From positions 62,001-126,000 of the forward strand of contig NZ_BOOU01000014.1 of assembly GCF_016863395.1 (NCBI RefSeq): a DNA stretch of 64,000 nucleotides, in the 5' to 3' direction. The notes beneath the pieces are model-generated. The model saw only the letters and a program-made list of their open reading frames with translations, did not search any database and was not told the DNA's origin. Made by a program: the position numbers and the translations under genes. This document shows positions 56,075 to 64,000 of the stretch, one piece after another. The DNA is from Sphaerisporangium rufum. GTDB taxonomy: Bacteria; Actinomycetota; Actinomycetes; Streptosporangiales; Streptosporangiaceae. Positions within the stretch are counted from its first letter, which is position 1; each line of letters opens with the position of its first letter.

Positions 56075-57769
56075 TCAGGCATGCGGGGTGTGGGCGAGGG
56101 GGCGGAGGCCGAGGAGGTCGATGGCCTGCTCGCGCAGCTCGACCTTGCGGACCTTGCCGCTGGTGGTGAGCGGGTAGCCGTCCACCACCTGCACGTACCG
56201 GGGGATCTTGAAGCGGGCCAGCTTCCCGGTGCAGAACTCGCGCAGCGCGGAGGCGGTCAGCGGCTCGGCGCCGGCCCGCATCCGGACGAACGCCATCAGC
56301 TCCTCGCCGAAGCGGGGATCGGGTACCCCGACCACCTGGGCGTCCAGCACGTCGGGGTGGGTGTGCAAGAACTCCTCGACCTCGCGCGGGTAGATGTTCT
56401 CGCCGCCGCGGATCACCATGTCCTTGATCCGGCCGGTGATGTTGACGTACCCGTGGTCGTCCATGACGCCGATGTCGCCGGTGTGCATCCAGCCGTCCCG
56501 GTCGATGGCCTCGGCGGTCTTGTCCGGCTCGTCCCAGTAGCCGAGCATCACCGAGTAGCCGCGGGTGCAGACCTCGCCGGGCAGGCCGCGCGGCGGGATG
56601 AGCCCGGTCTCCGGGTCGACCAGCTTGATCTCCAGGTGCGGGCCGGCCCGGCCGACGGTGGAGACCCGGCGGTGCAGCGAGTCGCCCGGCCGGGTCTGGG
56701 TGGCCACCGGGGAGGTCTCGGTCATGCCGTAGCAGATGGTGATCTCGCGCATGCCCATCCGGTCGACGACCTGCCTCATCACCTCCACCGGGCAGGGCGA
56801 GCCGGACATGATCCCGGTGCGCAGCGAGGACAGGTCGAAGGTCGGGAAGTCCGGGTGGGCCAGCTCGGAGATGAACATGGTCGGCACCCCGTACAGCGAG
56901 GTGCAGCGCTCGACGTCCACCGCGTCCAGGGTGGCCCGGGCGTCGAAGACCGGGGAGGGGATCACCACGCAGGCGCCGTGGCTGATCGCGGCCAGCGTGC
57001 CCATGGTCATGCCGAAGCAGTGGTAGAACGGCACCGGCACGCAGACCCGGTCCAGGTCGGTGTAGCCGCACAGCTCGCCGACGAAGAAGCCGTTGTTGAG
57101 GATGTTGCGGTGCGACAGGGTGGCGCCCTTGGGGAACCCGGTGGTGCCCGAGGTGTACTGGATGTTGATCGGGTCGTGCGGGTTCAGCGGGGCCCCGGCC
57201 TCCTCCAGCAGCCGGGGGTCGGCGTGCCGGCCGGCGGCGAGCAGCGTGTGCCAGGCCTCGGTCCCGATGATCAGGACGTGCTCCAGGTCCGGGCAGCGCG
57301 GCCGCACCTCGGCGATCATGCCGGCGTAGTCGGACGTCTTGAACCGCTCGGCGGCCACCAGCGCCCGCACGCCCGCCTGGCCGAGCACGTACGCCAGCTC
57401 GTGCGACCGGTAGGAGGGGTTGACGTTCACCAGGATCGCGCCGATCTTGGCGGTGGCGAACTGGGTGAGCACCCATTCGGCGCAGTTGGGGGCCCAGATG
57501 CCCACCCGGTCGCCGCGGCCGATGCCGAGGCCGAGCAGGCCGAGGGCCAGCGCGTCGACCGCCTCGGCGAGGGTGGCGTAGCTCCACCGGCGTCCGGTGG
57601 TCCGGTCGACCAGCGCCTCCCGGTCGCCGTAGGCCGCGACCATCCGGTCGAAGTTCTCCCCGACGGTCTCCTCCAGCAGCGGGGTGTCGCGCGGCCCGCG
57701 GTCCAGGCTCGGCAGCAGGCCCCGGCCGGCCGCGCCGGGGAGCTCGTCCTCCAGGACGGAGACGGTCAA
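56075..57769 (-). CDS. Acyl-CoA synthetase / AMP-dependent ligase
   Basis: A 564-residue ANL-superfamily ligase of the fatty acyl-CoA synthetase type: P-loop YTSGTTGFPKGATLSHRN, adenine motif YGMTETSP, hinge GWMHTGDIGVMDDHGYVNITGRIKDMVIRGGENIYP and the catalytic Lys in TTSGKVRK. It should make acyl-CoA or acyl-adenylate from a medium- or long-chain acid. Beside an acyltransferase 3 gene, it may activate the acyl group, although those membrane enzymes usually use acetyl-CoA. TTG 57769 is preferred over GTG 57778, since AAGGAG overlaps the latter. It is transcribed after acyltransferase B, 97 bp downstream. Confidence 0.88.
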   Translation of the reverse strand: MTVSVLEDELPGAAGRGLLPSLDRGPRDTPLLEETVGENFDRMVAAYGDREALVDRTTGRRWSYATLAEAVDALALGLLGLGIGRGDRVGIWAPNCAEWVLTQFATAKIGAILVNVNPSYRSHELAYVLGQAGVRALVAAERFKTSDYAGMIAEVRPRCPDLEHVLIIGTEAWHTLLAAGRHADPRLLEEAGAPLNPHDPINIQYTSGTTGFPKGATLSHRNILNNGFFVGELCGYTDLDRVCVPVPFYHCFGMTMGTLAAISHGACVVIPSPVFDARATLDAVDVERCTSLYGVPTMFISELAHPDFPTFDLSSLRTGIMSGSPCPVEVMRQVVDRMGMREITICYGMTETSPVATQTRPGDSLHRRVSTVGRAGPHLEIKLVDPETGLIPPRGLPGEVCTRGYSVMLGYWDEPDKTAEAIDRDGWMHTGDIGVMDDHGYVNITGRIKDMVIRGGENIYPREVEEFLHTHPDVLDAQVVGVPDPRFGEELMAFVRMRAGAEPLTASALREFCTGKLARFKIPRYVQVVDGYPLTTSGKVRKVELREQAIDLLGLRPLAHTPHA

Positions 57770-57866
57770 CGATCTCACTCCTTCTCACGGGCTGCGCACG
57801 GGCTTCGTACGGGCTGCGCACAGGTGTGCGCCGGGGCGGGGCCACCGAGCCCCGCCCCGGTCCGGG

Positions 57867-59087
57867 CTAGGGTGCCGCGGCCGGCACCGGCCGGGTGGTG
57901 CCGGCGTCCGCGCCCGGGCCGCCGGGCGGGCTTCCCGCGCCCGGCCGCCGGGAAGAGGCGAACCGCCGCATCACCGGGTTCTCCACCAGCGAGAACAGGG
58001 CCCACGACAGCACCAGGGTGATACCCGCCAGCCCCGCCATGACGGCGAACCCGCCGGCGACGCTCCAGCCCTTCGGCGAGCCGAACCACTGGCGGACGTA
58101 CATCAGGACCAGGAAGTGCCACATGTAGAACGCGTAGGACACCTCGCCCAGCCAGACCATCGGCCGCGAGCCGAGCCAGTTCGTCCGGCGCTCGGTGTCG
58201 CGGACAGCACCGGCCCCGATGATCAGGCAGAGCGGGATCACCGAGGTGGCGACCACGTTGTAGCTCACCGGGAAGAACCTGGCCAGCGCGTACACCGCGA
58301 TGCCGATCGCCAGCGCGCCGCCGAGCCCGACGGGCAGCCGGCGGCCGGTCATCACGATCCGCGCCAGCACCATGCCGAGGACGAACTCCAGCATCCGGGT
58401 CGGCGGGAACTGCATGATGAACCACATCTCCAGCTCGGTGAGCCCGAAGCCGGGGATGGGCGCCTGGGCCGGCAGCAGCTTGGCGACCAGCGGCACCGCG
58501 AAGATGGCCGCGGTGATAATGCCCGCCCACAGCCACAGCCGCTCGCCGCGGATGCGGCCGACGTACCGGGCCAGCAGCGGGAAGCACAGGTAGAACAGCG
58601 CCTCGCAGGACAGCGACCAGGCGGGCGCGTTGAACGCGGTGCGCACGGCGAGGTTCGGCACGTACGCCTGGGCGAGCAGGAAGTGCAGGATCGCGGTGCC
58701 GTTGTCGATCGCCTGCCGGGCGGCCAGGCCGACCAGCAGCAGCGCGGCGATCAGCGTGATCGCGTAGTTGGGGTAGATCTTCAGGAACCGGCGGCGCAGG
58801 AACGTCCGCGCGGTGTCGCTCGGGCGCCGCGCGTAGGTGAGGACGAAGCCGCTGAGGATGAAGAAGTACGAGACCGCCGCCCAGCCGCCCTGGATGACGA
58901 CGGACATGTAACTACCGGTGAACTGGGCCGAGACGAACAGGTTCGCCCCGATCGCGTGGGTGAGGAACACCATCGCCGCGGAGACGAAGCGCATCCCGGT
59001 GAGCGACGGCAGCCGGGAGGGCAGGGTGGTCGCGGCCTGTGGTGCGGGCTGGACGGGATTATCGGCATTCTTCGACGACGCCACCAT
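57867..59087 (-). CDS. Acyltransferase 3 family membrane protein (paralogue B)
   Basis: A 406-residue membrane acyltransferase, paralogous to the gene at 25788-27008: LPSLTGMRFVSAAMVFLTHAIG, YFFILSGFVLTYARRPSDTARTFLRRRFLKIYPNYAITLIAA and LSCEALFYLCFPLLARYVGRIRGERLW align block for block with the other copy. ATG 59087 gives the same length. It is divergent from the flavin monooxygenase gene across a promoter that matches the 27-kb one in layout. Duplication of gene plus promoter is the simplest explanation. It may acylate a hydroxyl of the product. Confidence 0.88.
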   Translation of the reverse strand: MVASSKNADNPVQPAPQAATTLPSRLPSLTGMRFVSAAMVFLTHAIGANLFVSAQFTGSYMSVVIQGGWAAVSYFFILSGFVLTYARRPSDTARTFLRRRFLKIYPNYAITLIAALLLVGLAARQAIDNGTAILHFLLAQAYVPNLAVRTAFNAPAWSLSCEALFYLCFPLLARYVGRIRGERLWLWAGIITAAIFAVPLVAKLLPAQAPIPGFGLTELEMWFIMQFPPTRMLEFVLGMVLARIVMTGRRLPVGLGGALAIGIAVYALARFFPVSYNVVATSVIPLCLIIGAGAVRDTERRTNWLGSRPMVWLGEVSYAFYMWHFLVLMYVRQWFGSPKGWSVAGGFAVMAGLAGITLVLSWALFSLVENPVMRRFASSRRPGAGSPPGGPGADAGTTRPVPAAAP

Positions 59088-59233
59088 TGTCGGACGCCCC
59101 TTCTTTTCCTTTTCCGCCGGCCGGCGTGGGGCCGGCCGGCGCGAGGGCGGGCCCGGCATCGTTTTCCACCTGCTCGGGGAGCCACCTCGCATCGATCAGC
59201 AGGTCTTGACGATCGCACCGCGCGGGCGGCCGC

Positions 59234-59251
59234 GCATTTTCCAGATTGCGG
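59234..59251 (-). promoter_or_regulatory. Cluster-wide directional motif, copy 9 (minus)
   Basis: Minus-strand reading CCGCAATCTGGAAAATGC; points to acyltransferase paralogue B, 146 bp before its ATG. Confidence 0.65.
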
Positions 59252-59295
59252 TCTTTCGCCGGCCGGACGGGGCCTGGCGGCGCCGGGCGGCGGAT

Positions 59296-59313
59296 CCGCA
59301 ATCCAGAAGATGC
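59296..59313 (+). promoter_or_regulatory. Cluster-wide directional motif, copy 10
   Basis: CCGCAATCCAGAAGATGC, the best example of the consensus; ends 98 bp before the monooxygenase ATG. Confidence 0.75.
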
Positions 59314-59411
59314 CCGGGGCGCGCGGCGGGCGGGACGCTGGTCGCACGCTCGTGGAGAGTCACCGCACCACCGTTCCCACCGGCTATTTCGAGACAAGGA
59401 CGTGCGCGGCA

Positions 59412-60665
59412 ATGGCAGTGGCCACGAACCTTTCCGACTCCGACGTCACCTCCCCGCCCGAGCCGGGCCTCACCCCGGCCGAGATGGTCGCGCGGGCCGA
59501 GGCCATCGCGGCGACCCTGGTGGCGCGGCAGGCCGAGACCGAGGAGCGCACCTTCTACGCCGAGGACACCCACCGGGAGTTCCAGCGGGCCGGGTTCTAC
59601 CGGGTGCTGGTGCCGCGCCGCTACGGCGGCTACGAGTTCGGCATCGACACGTTCCTGCGGATCGCGATGGCGCTCACCCGCGGCTGCCCGTCCACCGGGT
59701 GGATGTACTGCCTGGGGCACGCGCACGCGCTGGTGGTGGCCTCGCTGTTCGAGGAGCGGGCGCAGGCCGAGGTGTTCGCCGGCGGCGACTTCATCTGCCC
59801 GGCCACCGTGGCGCCGGCCGGCACCGCCCGGCGCACCCCGGACGGCGACTGGCTGCTCACCGGGACCTGGAACTACTGCTCCGGCTCGCCGTACGCGACG
59901 CACTTCATCGGGCACACGATGGTGCCGGCCGGCGAGGGCGGCGACCTGGCGCCGATGATGTTCATCGCCGCGCGCGAGCAGTGGCGGCGGCTGTCGGACT
60001 GGGGCGGCCAGCTCGGCCTCAAGGGCAGCGGCTCGCACAGCATCGCGATGGACGGCGGCCTGGTGCCGGCGCACCACACCCTGCCGAGCCACATGAGCCA
60101 GGTCAGCGTCACCGACGGCACCCCCGGCCGCGACCTGCACGGCAATCCCGAGTACGGCGGCGGGCAGCTCAGCTTCATGGTGATGGAGGACGCGATCCTC
60201 GCGGTGGGCATGGCGCTGGGCGCGCTGGACGCCTACGAGGAGCTGATGCGGTCGCGGATCACCATGTTCCCGCCGAACGTGCCGCGCACCGAGGACCCGG
60301 ACTACCAGTTCTGGTACGGCCAGGCGGCCGGCATGATCGCCACCGGCGAGGCGGCGGTGCTGCAGGCGATCCGGCAGTGGACCGAGACCTGCGCGCGCGG
60401 GCCGGCCGCGGTCACCAAGGAAGAGGAGATGCGGATCGCCGCGATCTGCCACCAGGTGGTCGACCTGTGCTGGCACGCGGTGGAGAACTACCTCTTCCCG
60501 ACCGCCGGGTCCAGCGCGGTCCGGCAAGGGCAGCGGATCGAGCGGGTCTGGCGGGACATGTCGATGTTCCACAGCCACGCCGGGTTCGCGGTCTTCCTGT
60601 CCACCATCGCCAAGCGGGAGCTGGCCCGGGCCCGGTTTGGTGTCGGCGAGGACGCGCACGCCTGA
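59412..60665 (+). CDS. Group D flavin-dependent monooxygenase (acyl-CoA dehydrogenase fold)
   Basis: A 417-residue flavoprotein of the acyl-CoA dehydrogenase fold, in the HsaA/HpaH-like hydroxylase subgroup: LVPRRYGGYEFGIDTFLRIAMALTRGCPSTGWM, GDWLLTGTWNYCSGSPYATHF and the C-terminal helix DLCWHAVENYLFPTAGSSAVRQGQRIERVWRDMSMFHSH, with the conserved His and Arg of two-component hydroxylases. It would need FMNH2 or FADH2 from a reductase; the E6-type reductase at 11.8 kb is the only candidate here. It probably hydroxylates an aromatic unit, perhaps PCP-bound. It ends at a very strong hairpin. Confidence 0.88.
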   Translation: MAVATNLSDSDVTSPPEPGLTPAEMVARAEAIAATLVARQAETEERTFYAEDTHREFQRAGFYRVLVPRRYGGYEFGIDTFLRIAMALTRGCPSTGWMYCLGHAHALVVASLFEERAQAEVFAGGDFICPATVAPAGTARRTPDGDWLLTGTWNYCSGSPYATHFIGHTMVPAGEGGDLAPMMFIAAREQWRRLSDWGGQLGLKGSGSHSIAMDGGLVPAHHTLPSHMSQVSVTDGTPGRDLHGNPEYGGGQLSFMVMEDAILAVGMALGALDAYEELMRSRITMFPPNVPRTEDPDYQFWYGQAAGMIATGEAAVLQAIRQWTETCARGPAAVTKEEEMRIAAICHQVVDLCWHAVENYLFPTAGSSAVRQGQRIERVWRDMSMFHSHAGFAVFLSTIAKRELARARFGVGEDAHA

Positions 60666-60810
60666 TCCGAGCGCCGGGCCGGTGAGGCCCCATGCGCCTG
60701 ACCCGCGCCAAGGCGCGCTCGCGGATCGGGCCGGACGCGCCGCTTGACCCTCGTGGCGGTGTTTTCGCGGGACGAGCCGGACGCGCCCGCCCGATCCGCC
60801 ATCGGCCGTG

Positions 60811-60852
60811 ACGCCCCGGCCGGCCGGGCCAGTGCCCGGCCGGCCGGGGCGT
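60811..60852 (+). terminator. Very strong hairpin terminator
   Basis: A perfect 19-bp GC-rich stem (60811-60829 with 60834-60852) and a 4-nt CAGT loop, followed by TCTCGT, after the monooxygenase gene. It marks the likely right limit of the cluster's coregulated genes. Confidence 0.85.
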
Positions 60853-60925
60853 TCTCGTGCCCGCCGGTGGCGCGCTGCCGCGCACCAGAAGTCACGGATT
60901 CCCCCCAGTGCACCCTTGTCGCATT

Positions 60926-60962
60926 GTTCAAACCGGTTTAGCATCCGTTCAAACCGGTTTAG
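60926..60962 (+). promoter_or_regulatory. Two tandem palindromic operators (LacI-like)
   Basis: GTTCAAACCGGTTTAG occurs exactly at 60926-60941 and 60947-60962, a 21-bp period or two helical turns. Each holds the perfect palindrome AAACCGGTTT, like LacI-family operators. They lie 130-167 bp before the secreted protein gene and should control it; a sugar-responsive repressor is a reasonable guess. Confidence 0.75.
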
Positions 60963-61092
60963 TACGCGCGTTTCCGTACCCCGACCGCCGCGCCCCGGAC
61001 GCCGCACCCCGTCCCGCCGCCCCCGACGTCCCCTTCCCTCCGCACCACCGCTCGCGGACGGCACCCCGGTGCCGCCGACCGAAGGAAAGCCC

Positions 61093-63114
61093 GTGAAACG
61101 ACGCTCGCTGCTGCTCGGCGGCCTCGCCCTGCCCGTCCCGATGCTCCTGCCCGCCACCGCACAGGCCACCGCCCGGGCCGCCGGCCCTGCCCGCACCACC
61201 GCCCGGCTCACCAGTCTCGCCCACCTGGACTTCCTGCGGCAGGACGTCCGGCCGCCGGACCAGCAGGGGCACACCACCTACCGGCTCGCCGCCGAACCCC
61301 GGGTGGGCATGCTGTGGACCTACGCCGAGCCCGGCCCGGACGGCACGTTCCGCCGGGTCGGCGGCGGCGCCTACGACGCCGCGACCGACACCTGGGGGCA
61401 GGGCGCCTACAACGCCGACGACGTCTCCCGGGCCGCCGTCGTCTACCTGCGGCACTGGCGGCTGACCGGCGCCGCCACCAGCCGGGACGCCGCCCGCGGG
61501 CTGCTGCGCGGCCTGACCTACCTGCAGACCGCGACCGGGCCGGACGCGGGCAACGTGGTGCTGTGGATGCAGCCCGACGGCACGCTCAACCCGAGCCCGA
61601 CGCCCAAGGAACTGCCCGACCCCTCCGACAGCGACGCCTCCTACTGGCTGGCCCGCACCATCTGGGCGCTCGGCGAGGGGTACGCCGCCTGGCGCCGGGC
61701 CGACGCCGGCTTCGCCGCCTTCCTGCGCGAGCGGCTGGACCTGGCCATCGCCGCGCTGGACCGCCAGGTGCTCGCCCGCTACGGCGAGTACCTGACGATC
61801 GACGGCGAGCGGGCGCCCGCCTGGCTGATCGCCGACGGCGCGGACGCCTCCGCCGAGGCCGCCCTCGGCCTGGCCGCCTACGTCGAGGCGGGCGGCGGCG
61901 CGGCGGCCCGCCGGGCGCTGCTGCGGCTGGCCGAAGGCATCGCCGCGCTGTCGGACGGCGACGTGCGCACCTGGCCGTTCGGCGCGCTGCGGCCGTGGGC
62001 GCTGTCCCGCTCGGTCTGGCACGCCTGGGGCGCGCAGATGCCCGCCGGCCTGGCCCGCGCCGCGGCCGCGCTGCGGCGGCCGGCGCTGGCCCGGCCGGCG
62101 GTCACCGACGCGGCGGGCTTCACCCCCTGGCTGCTCACCTCCGGCGGGCCGGACAACGGGCGCCAGCCCACCCCGGCGGACCGCAACCAGATCGCCTACG
62201 GCGCCGACTCGCGCGTGCAGTCGCTGCTCGCGGTGGGCGACACCACCGGCCGGCCCGGCTTCCACCGGCTGGCGGCCGTCGCGGCCGCCTGGTTCTTCGG
62301 CGCCAACGCGTCCGGCCGGCCCGCCTACGACCCGGCGACCGGCCGGACCGTCGACGGCATCGCCGCCGACGGCACGGTGAACCGCAACTCCGGCGCCGAG
62401 TCCACCATCCACGGCCTGCTGACCATGCTCGCGCTGGACGCCCGGCCCGAGGTGGCCGCGCTCGCCCGGCGCGGCGAGGTGGTGGAGCGGGACGGCTGCC
62501 TGGTCGTCGAGGCGGAGACCGGCACGCTGTCGGGGGAGGCGGCGGTGGTCGCGCCGGAGGCCCCCTGGACCGGGGAGTCGCTGTTCAGCGGCTCCTACGT
62601 CCGGCTGGGCGCGGGCGGCGGCCTGCGGCTGGCGGTGCCGGCCGCCGGCCGGGACCGCCTGGTGCTCCCGGTGGCCGACCTGCGGCCCGGCAGCCGGGCG
62701 GTCACCACCTGGCGGTCCGGCGACCGCCGGCTCGGCGAGGTGCGGCACGGCCGGGTGGGGGAGCAGGGCGACTCGCCCGCGCCCGGCGCGCTGCTGCCGG
62801 TGACGCTGGCCGGCGAGCTGCCGGCCGGTGCCACCGAGCTGTCGGCGGCCGCGAGCGGCGGCGAGGCGGTGCTGGACGCGGTGCTGCTGGAACCGCTGGT
62901 CTCCCGGCTGGTGCTGCGCGGCGGAGGGCGCGCCACCACCCTGCTGCGCGCGGCCGGCCGGGCGCCGCGGCGGGCCGAGGTACGGGTGCCGGGCGGCGGC
63001 GCGGCCACCGCCGAGGTGTACGGGCCGGACGGCGTGCTGCGCCGCCGGGCCGCCGGGCGCGGCACCTTCCAGGTGGACGTGCTGCCCGGCGGCTTCACCC
63101 TGGTGCAGAGCTGA
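61093..63114 (+). CDS. Secreted (Tat) protein, glycosidase-like alpha-helical barrel suspected
   Basis: A 673-residue exported protein. It begins VKRRSLLLGGLALPVPMLLPATAQA, a twin-arginine signal with a likely AxA-type cleavage site. Residues about 60-470 are helix-rich with repeated Trp/Asp motifs (TYLQTATGPDAGNVVLWMQPDG, YWLARTIWALGEGYAAWRRAD), like six-hairpin glycosidase-type barrels; the C-terminal part looks like beta-sandwich modules. I do not recognise an exact family. The twin LacI-like operators upstream fit a carbohydrate-related enzyme. GTG 61093 follows GAAGGAAAG. It is probably unrelated to enediyne biosynthesis. Confidence 0.7.
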   Translation: MKRRSLLLGGLALPVPMLLPATAQATARAAGPARTTARLTSLAHLDFLRQDVRPPDQQGHTTYRLAAEPRVGMLWTYAEPGPDGTFRRVGGGAYDAATDTWGQGAYNADDVSRAAVVYLRHWRLTGAATSRDAARGLLRGLTYLQTATGPDAGNVVLWMQPDGTLNPSPTPKELPDPSDSDASYWLARTIWALGEGYAAWRRADAGFAAFLRERLDLAIAALDRQVLARYGEYLTIDGERAPAWLIADGADASAEAALGLAAYVEAGGGAAARRALLRLAEGIAALSDGDVRTWPFGALRPWALSRSVWHAWGAQMPAGLARAAAALRRPALARPAVTDAAGFTPWLLTSGGPDNGRQPTPADRNQIAYGADSRVQSLLAVGDTTGRPGFHRLAAVAAAWFFGANASGRPAYDPATGRTVDGIAADGTVNRNSGAESTIHGLLTMLALDARPEVAALARRGEVVERDGCLVVEAETGTLSGEAAVVAPEAPWTGESLFSGSYVRLGAGGGLRLAVPAAGRDRLVLPVADLRPGSRAVTTWRSGDRRLGEVRHGRVGEQGDSPAPGALLPVTLAGELPAGATELSAAASGGEAVLDAVLLEPLVSRLVLRGGGRATTLLRAAGRAPRRAEVRVPGGGAATAEVYGPDGVLRRRAAGRGTFQVDVLPGGFTLVQS

Positions 63115-63124
63115 CCGCGCCACG

Positions 63125-63164
63125 GGCCGGCGGGGGAGGCGTCGAGATCCCTCCCGCGCCGGCC
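63125..63164. terminator. Bidirectional hairpin terminator
   Basis: 15-bp stem (63125-63139 with 63150-63164, one mismatch) and a 10-nt loop between the convergent secreted protein and methyltransferase genes. Confidence 0.75.
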
Positions 63165-63198
63165 GGCGGTCAGGTCCGGTCGCCCGGCGTCCGCTCGC

Positions 63199-64000
63199 TC
63201 AGGCGGGGCGGTGCGCGACGGCGATGAGGTAGCCCATCTGCGGCAGCAGGCCGATCGGGTTGCGGAAGACCTCCAGCAGCCCGGCGGCCTCGGCGCCGTA
63301 CTTGGCCACCAGCTCGTCGTACCGCTCGTTCACCGCGTCGTAGACCCGGCGGGCGGTCTTGCCGGTGTGCTCGCTGATGTCGCTCAGCTCGGCCAGCTCC
63401 AGCCCGGCGCCGGCGACCAGCGCGCGGTAGGCGTCCGCGTCGAGCAGCGGGCTGGCCTGCATCTCGGCCATGTGCTCGTGGATCAGCCGGGCGTCCTCGC
63501 CGGCCAGCTCGCCGTGCTGCAGCAGGTCGGTGATGACGACCCGGCCGCCCGGCCGCAGCACCCGGCGGATCTCGCGCAGGGTGCGCGTCCGGTCCATGTG
63601 CATCAGCGCCTCGAACACCCACACCACGTCGAAGGAGGCGTCCGGGTAGGGGAGGGCCAGTACGTCGGCGTACTCGAAGGCGACCCGGCCGGCCAGGCCA
63701 CGCTCGGTGGCCCGGCGGTTCGCCTCGTCGATCTGGGCCTGGTTGTTGGAGATGCCGACGACCTGCGCCGGCGTGGCCTCGGCGAGCCGGAACGCCGAGG
63801 TGCCGATGCCGCACCCCACGTCCAGCACCCGGCCGCCGGCCGAAAGGCCGGACTTCTCGATGAGCAGGTCGGTCAGCCGGTCGGTGGCGACCTTGTTGGA
63901 GCTCTCGTCGTCGGCGGAGAGCCAGTAGCCCTGGTGGAAGTTCTCGTCCCACAGCTCCACCAGGATCAGGTTGGAGATGTCGTAGAACTCGGCGGTCTGG
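63199..64000 (-). CDS. Class I SAM-dependent methyltransferase (5' end outside the window)
   Basis: At least 267 residues of a small-molecule methyltransferase. The SAM motif is VLDVGCGIGTSAFRLAEATPAQVVGISNN, followed by FEYADVLALPYPDASFDVVWVFEALMHM and LRPGGRVVITD, as in RebM/MitM-like O-, N- or C-methyltransferases of antibiotic pathways. An internal GTG (63960) could be read as the start, but the frame stays open to the window edge, and the upstream residues TAEFYDISNLIL are the usual family N terminus, so the gene is cut by the window. It may methylate the product, but sits beyond the strong terminator at 60.8 kb. Confidence 0.88.
   Translation of the reverse strand, partial: QTAEFYDISNLILVELWDENFHQGYWLSADDESSNKVATDRLTDLLIEKSGLSAGGRVLDVGCGIGTSAFRLAEATPAQVVGISNNQAQIDEANRRATERGLAGRVAFEYADVLALPYPDASFDVVWVFEALMHMDRTRTLREIRRVLRPGGRVVITDLLQHGELAGEDARLIHEHMAEMQASPLLDADAYRALVAGAGLELAELSDISEHTGKTARRVYDAVNERYDELVAKYGAEAAGLLEVFRNPIGLLPQMGYLIAVAHRPA

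Larger units (their letters stand above)
59088..59411. promoter_or_regulatory. Divergent promoter region with inverted pair of cluster motifs
   Basis: Two outward-facing motif copies (59234-59251 minus, 59296-59313 plus) are 44 bp apart. Flanking strings such as GCGGTCTTTCG also resemble GCGGACTTTCC at 27153-27163, so the whole promoter is related to that of acyltransferase paralogue A. No gene is seen. Confidence 0.75.
60666..61092. other. Intergenic region with terminator and double operator
   Basis: No gene is supported. It contains the hairpin at 60811-60852, the tandem palindromic elements at 60926-60962 and, at its end, the ribosome binding site GAAGGAAAG (61081-61089). Confidence 0.75.

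Overview
This is a very GC-rich (well above 70% by eye) actinobacterial segment with frequent GTG/TTG starts, overlapping ATGA/GTGA gene junctions, an F420-type LLM oxidoreductase and a DUF6230/DUF6114 pair. The host looks like an actinomycete such as Actinomadura, Nonomuraea or Streptomyces; the genus cannot be fixed from the sequence. Both window ends cut through larger DNA: the last gene runs off the right edge.

The left third (0.2-21 kb) is an enediyne biosynthetic cluster. It holds the five-gene warhead cassette: UnbL (DUF1702, present twice in tandem), UnbV, UnbU, the iterative polyketide synthase PksE (KS-AT-ACP-KR-DH plus a C-terminal PPTase-like region) and the hot-dog thioesterase E10. 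A flavin reductase, a P450, a DUF5987 protein, a GMC oxidoreductase, an AhpD-like protein and a TIGR03084 protein follow. Flavin reductase, P450, small protein and GMC oxidoreductase together resemble the E6/E7/E8/E9 set of nine-membered enediynes (C-1027, kedarcidin), so a nine-membered warhead is the working inference. An AraC-type regulator, a prephenate dehydrogenase and a 14-TM drug efflux pump complete this part. No chromoprotein-type apoprotein gene was found.

The middle (23-46 kb) carries accessory and tailoring genes: YCII protein, PQQ-type propeller membrane protein, acyltransferases, DUF2855, DUF2306, DUF6230/6114, a signal-less solute-binding-like protein, a bicovalent-FAD oxidase, a second P450 and an LLM oxidoreductase. 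Next comes a compact amide/NRPS module: asparagine synthase, A-PCP, an unusual 857-residue protein in which a WbpG-like PP-loop ATPase sits inside an orphan adenylation C-subdomain and is fused to a defective condensation domain, an Asp/Glu racemase and a type II thioesterase. This module is the best candidate for undescribed chemistry.

From 46 to 56 kb lies a compositionally different (lower-GC) block of signalling and housekeeping-type genes: a STAND NTPase with ten TPR-like repeats, a small membrane partner, an XRE regulator with a HATPase, a TetR/NmrA pair, an SRPBCC protein and a DUF234-type ATPase. After it, biosynthetic genes resume: acyl-CoA synthetase, a second acyltransferase and a group D flavin monooxygenase. 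A secreted protein under a double palindromic operator and a partial methyltransferase close the window.

A directional 18-bp motif (consensus roughly nnGCAnnnnnGnAGATGC) occurs ten times, always 59-152 bp upstream of and pointing towards a gene, from the first enediyne gene to the 59-kb monooxygenase. It links both sides of the lower-GC block into one probable regulon and suggests that the cluster spans almost the whole window.
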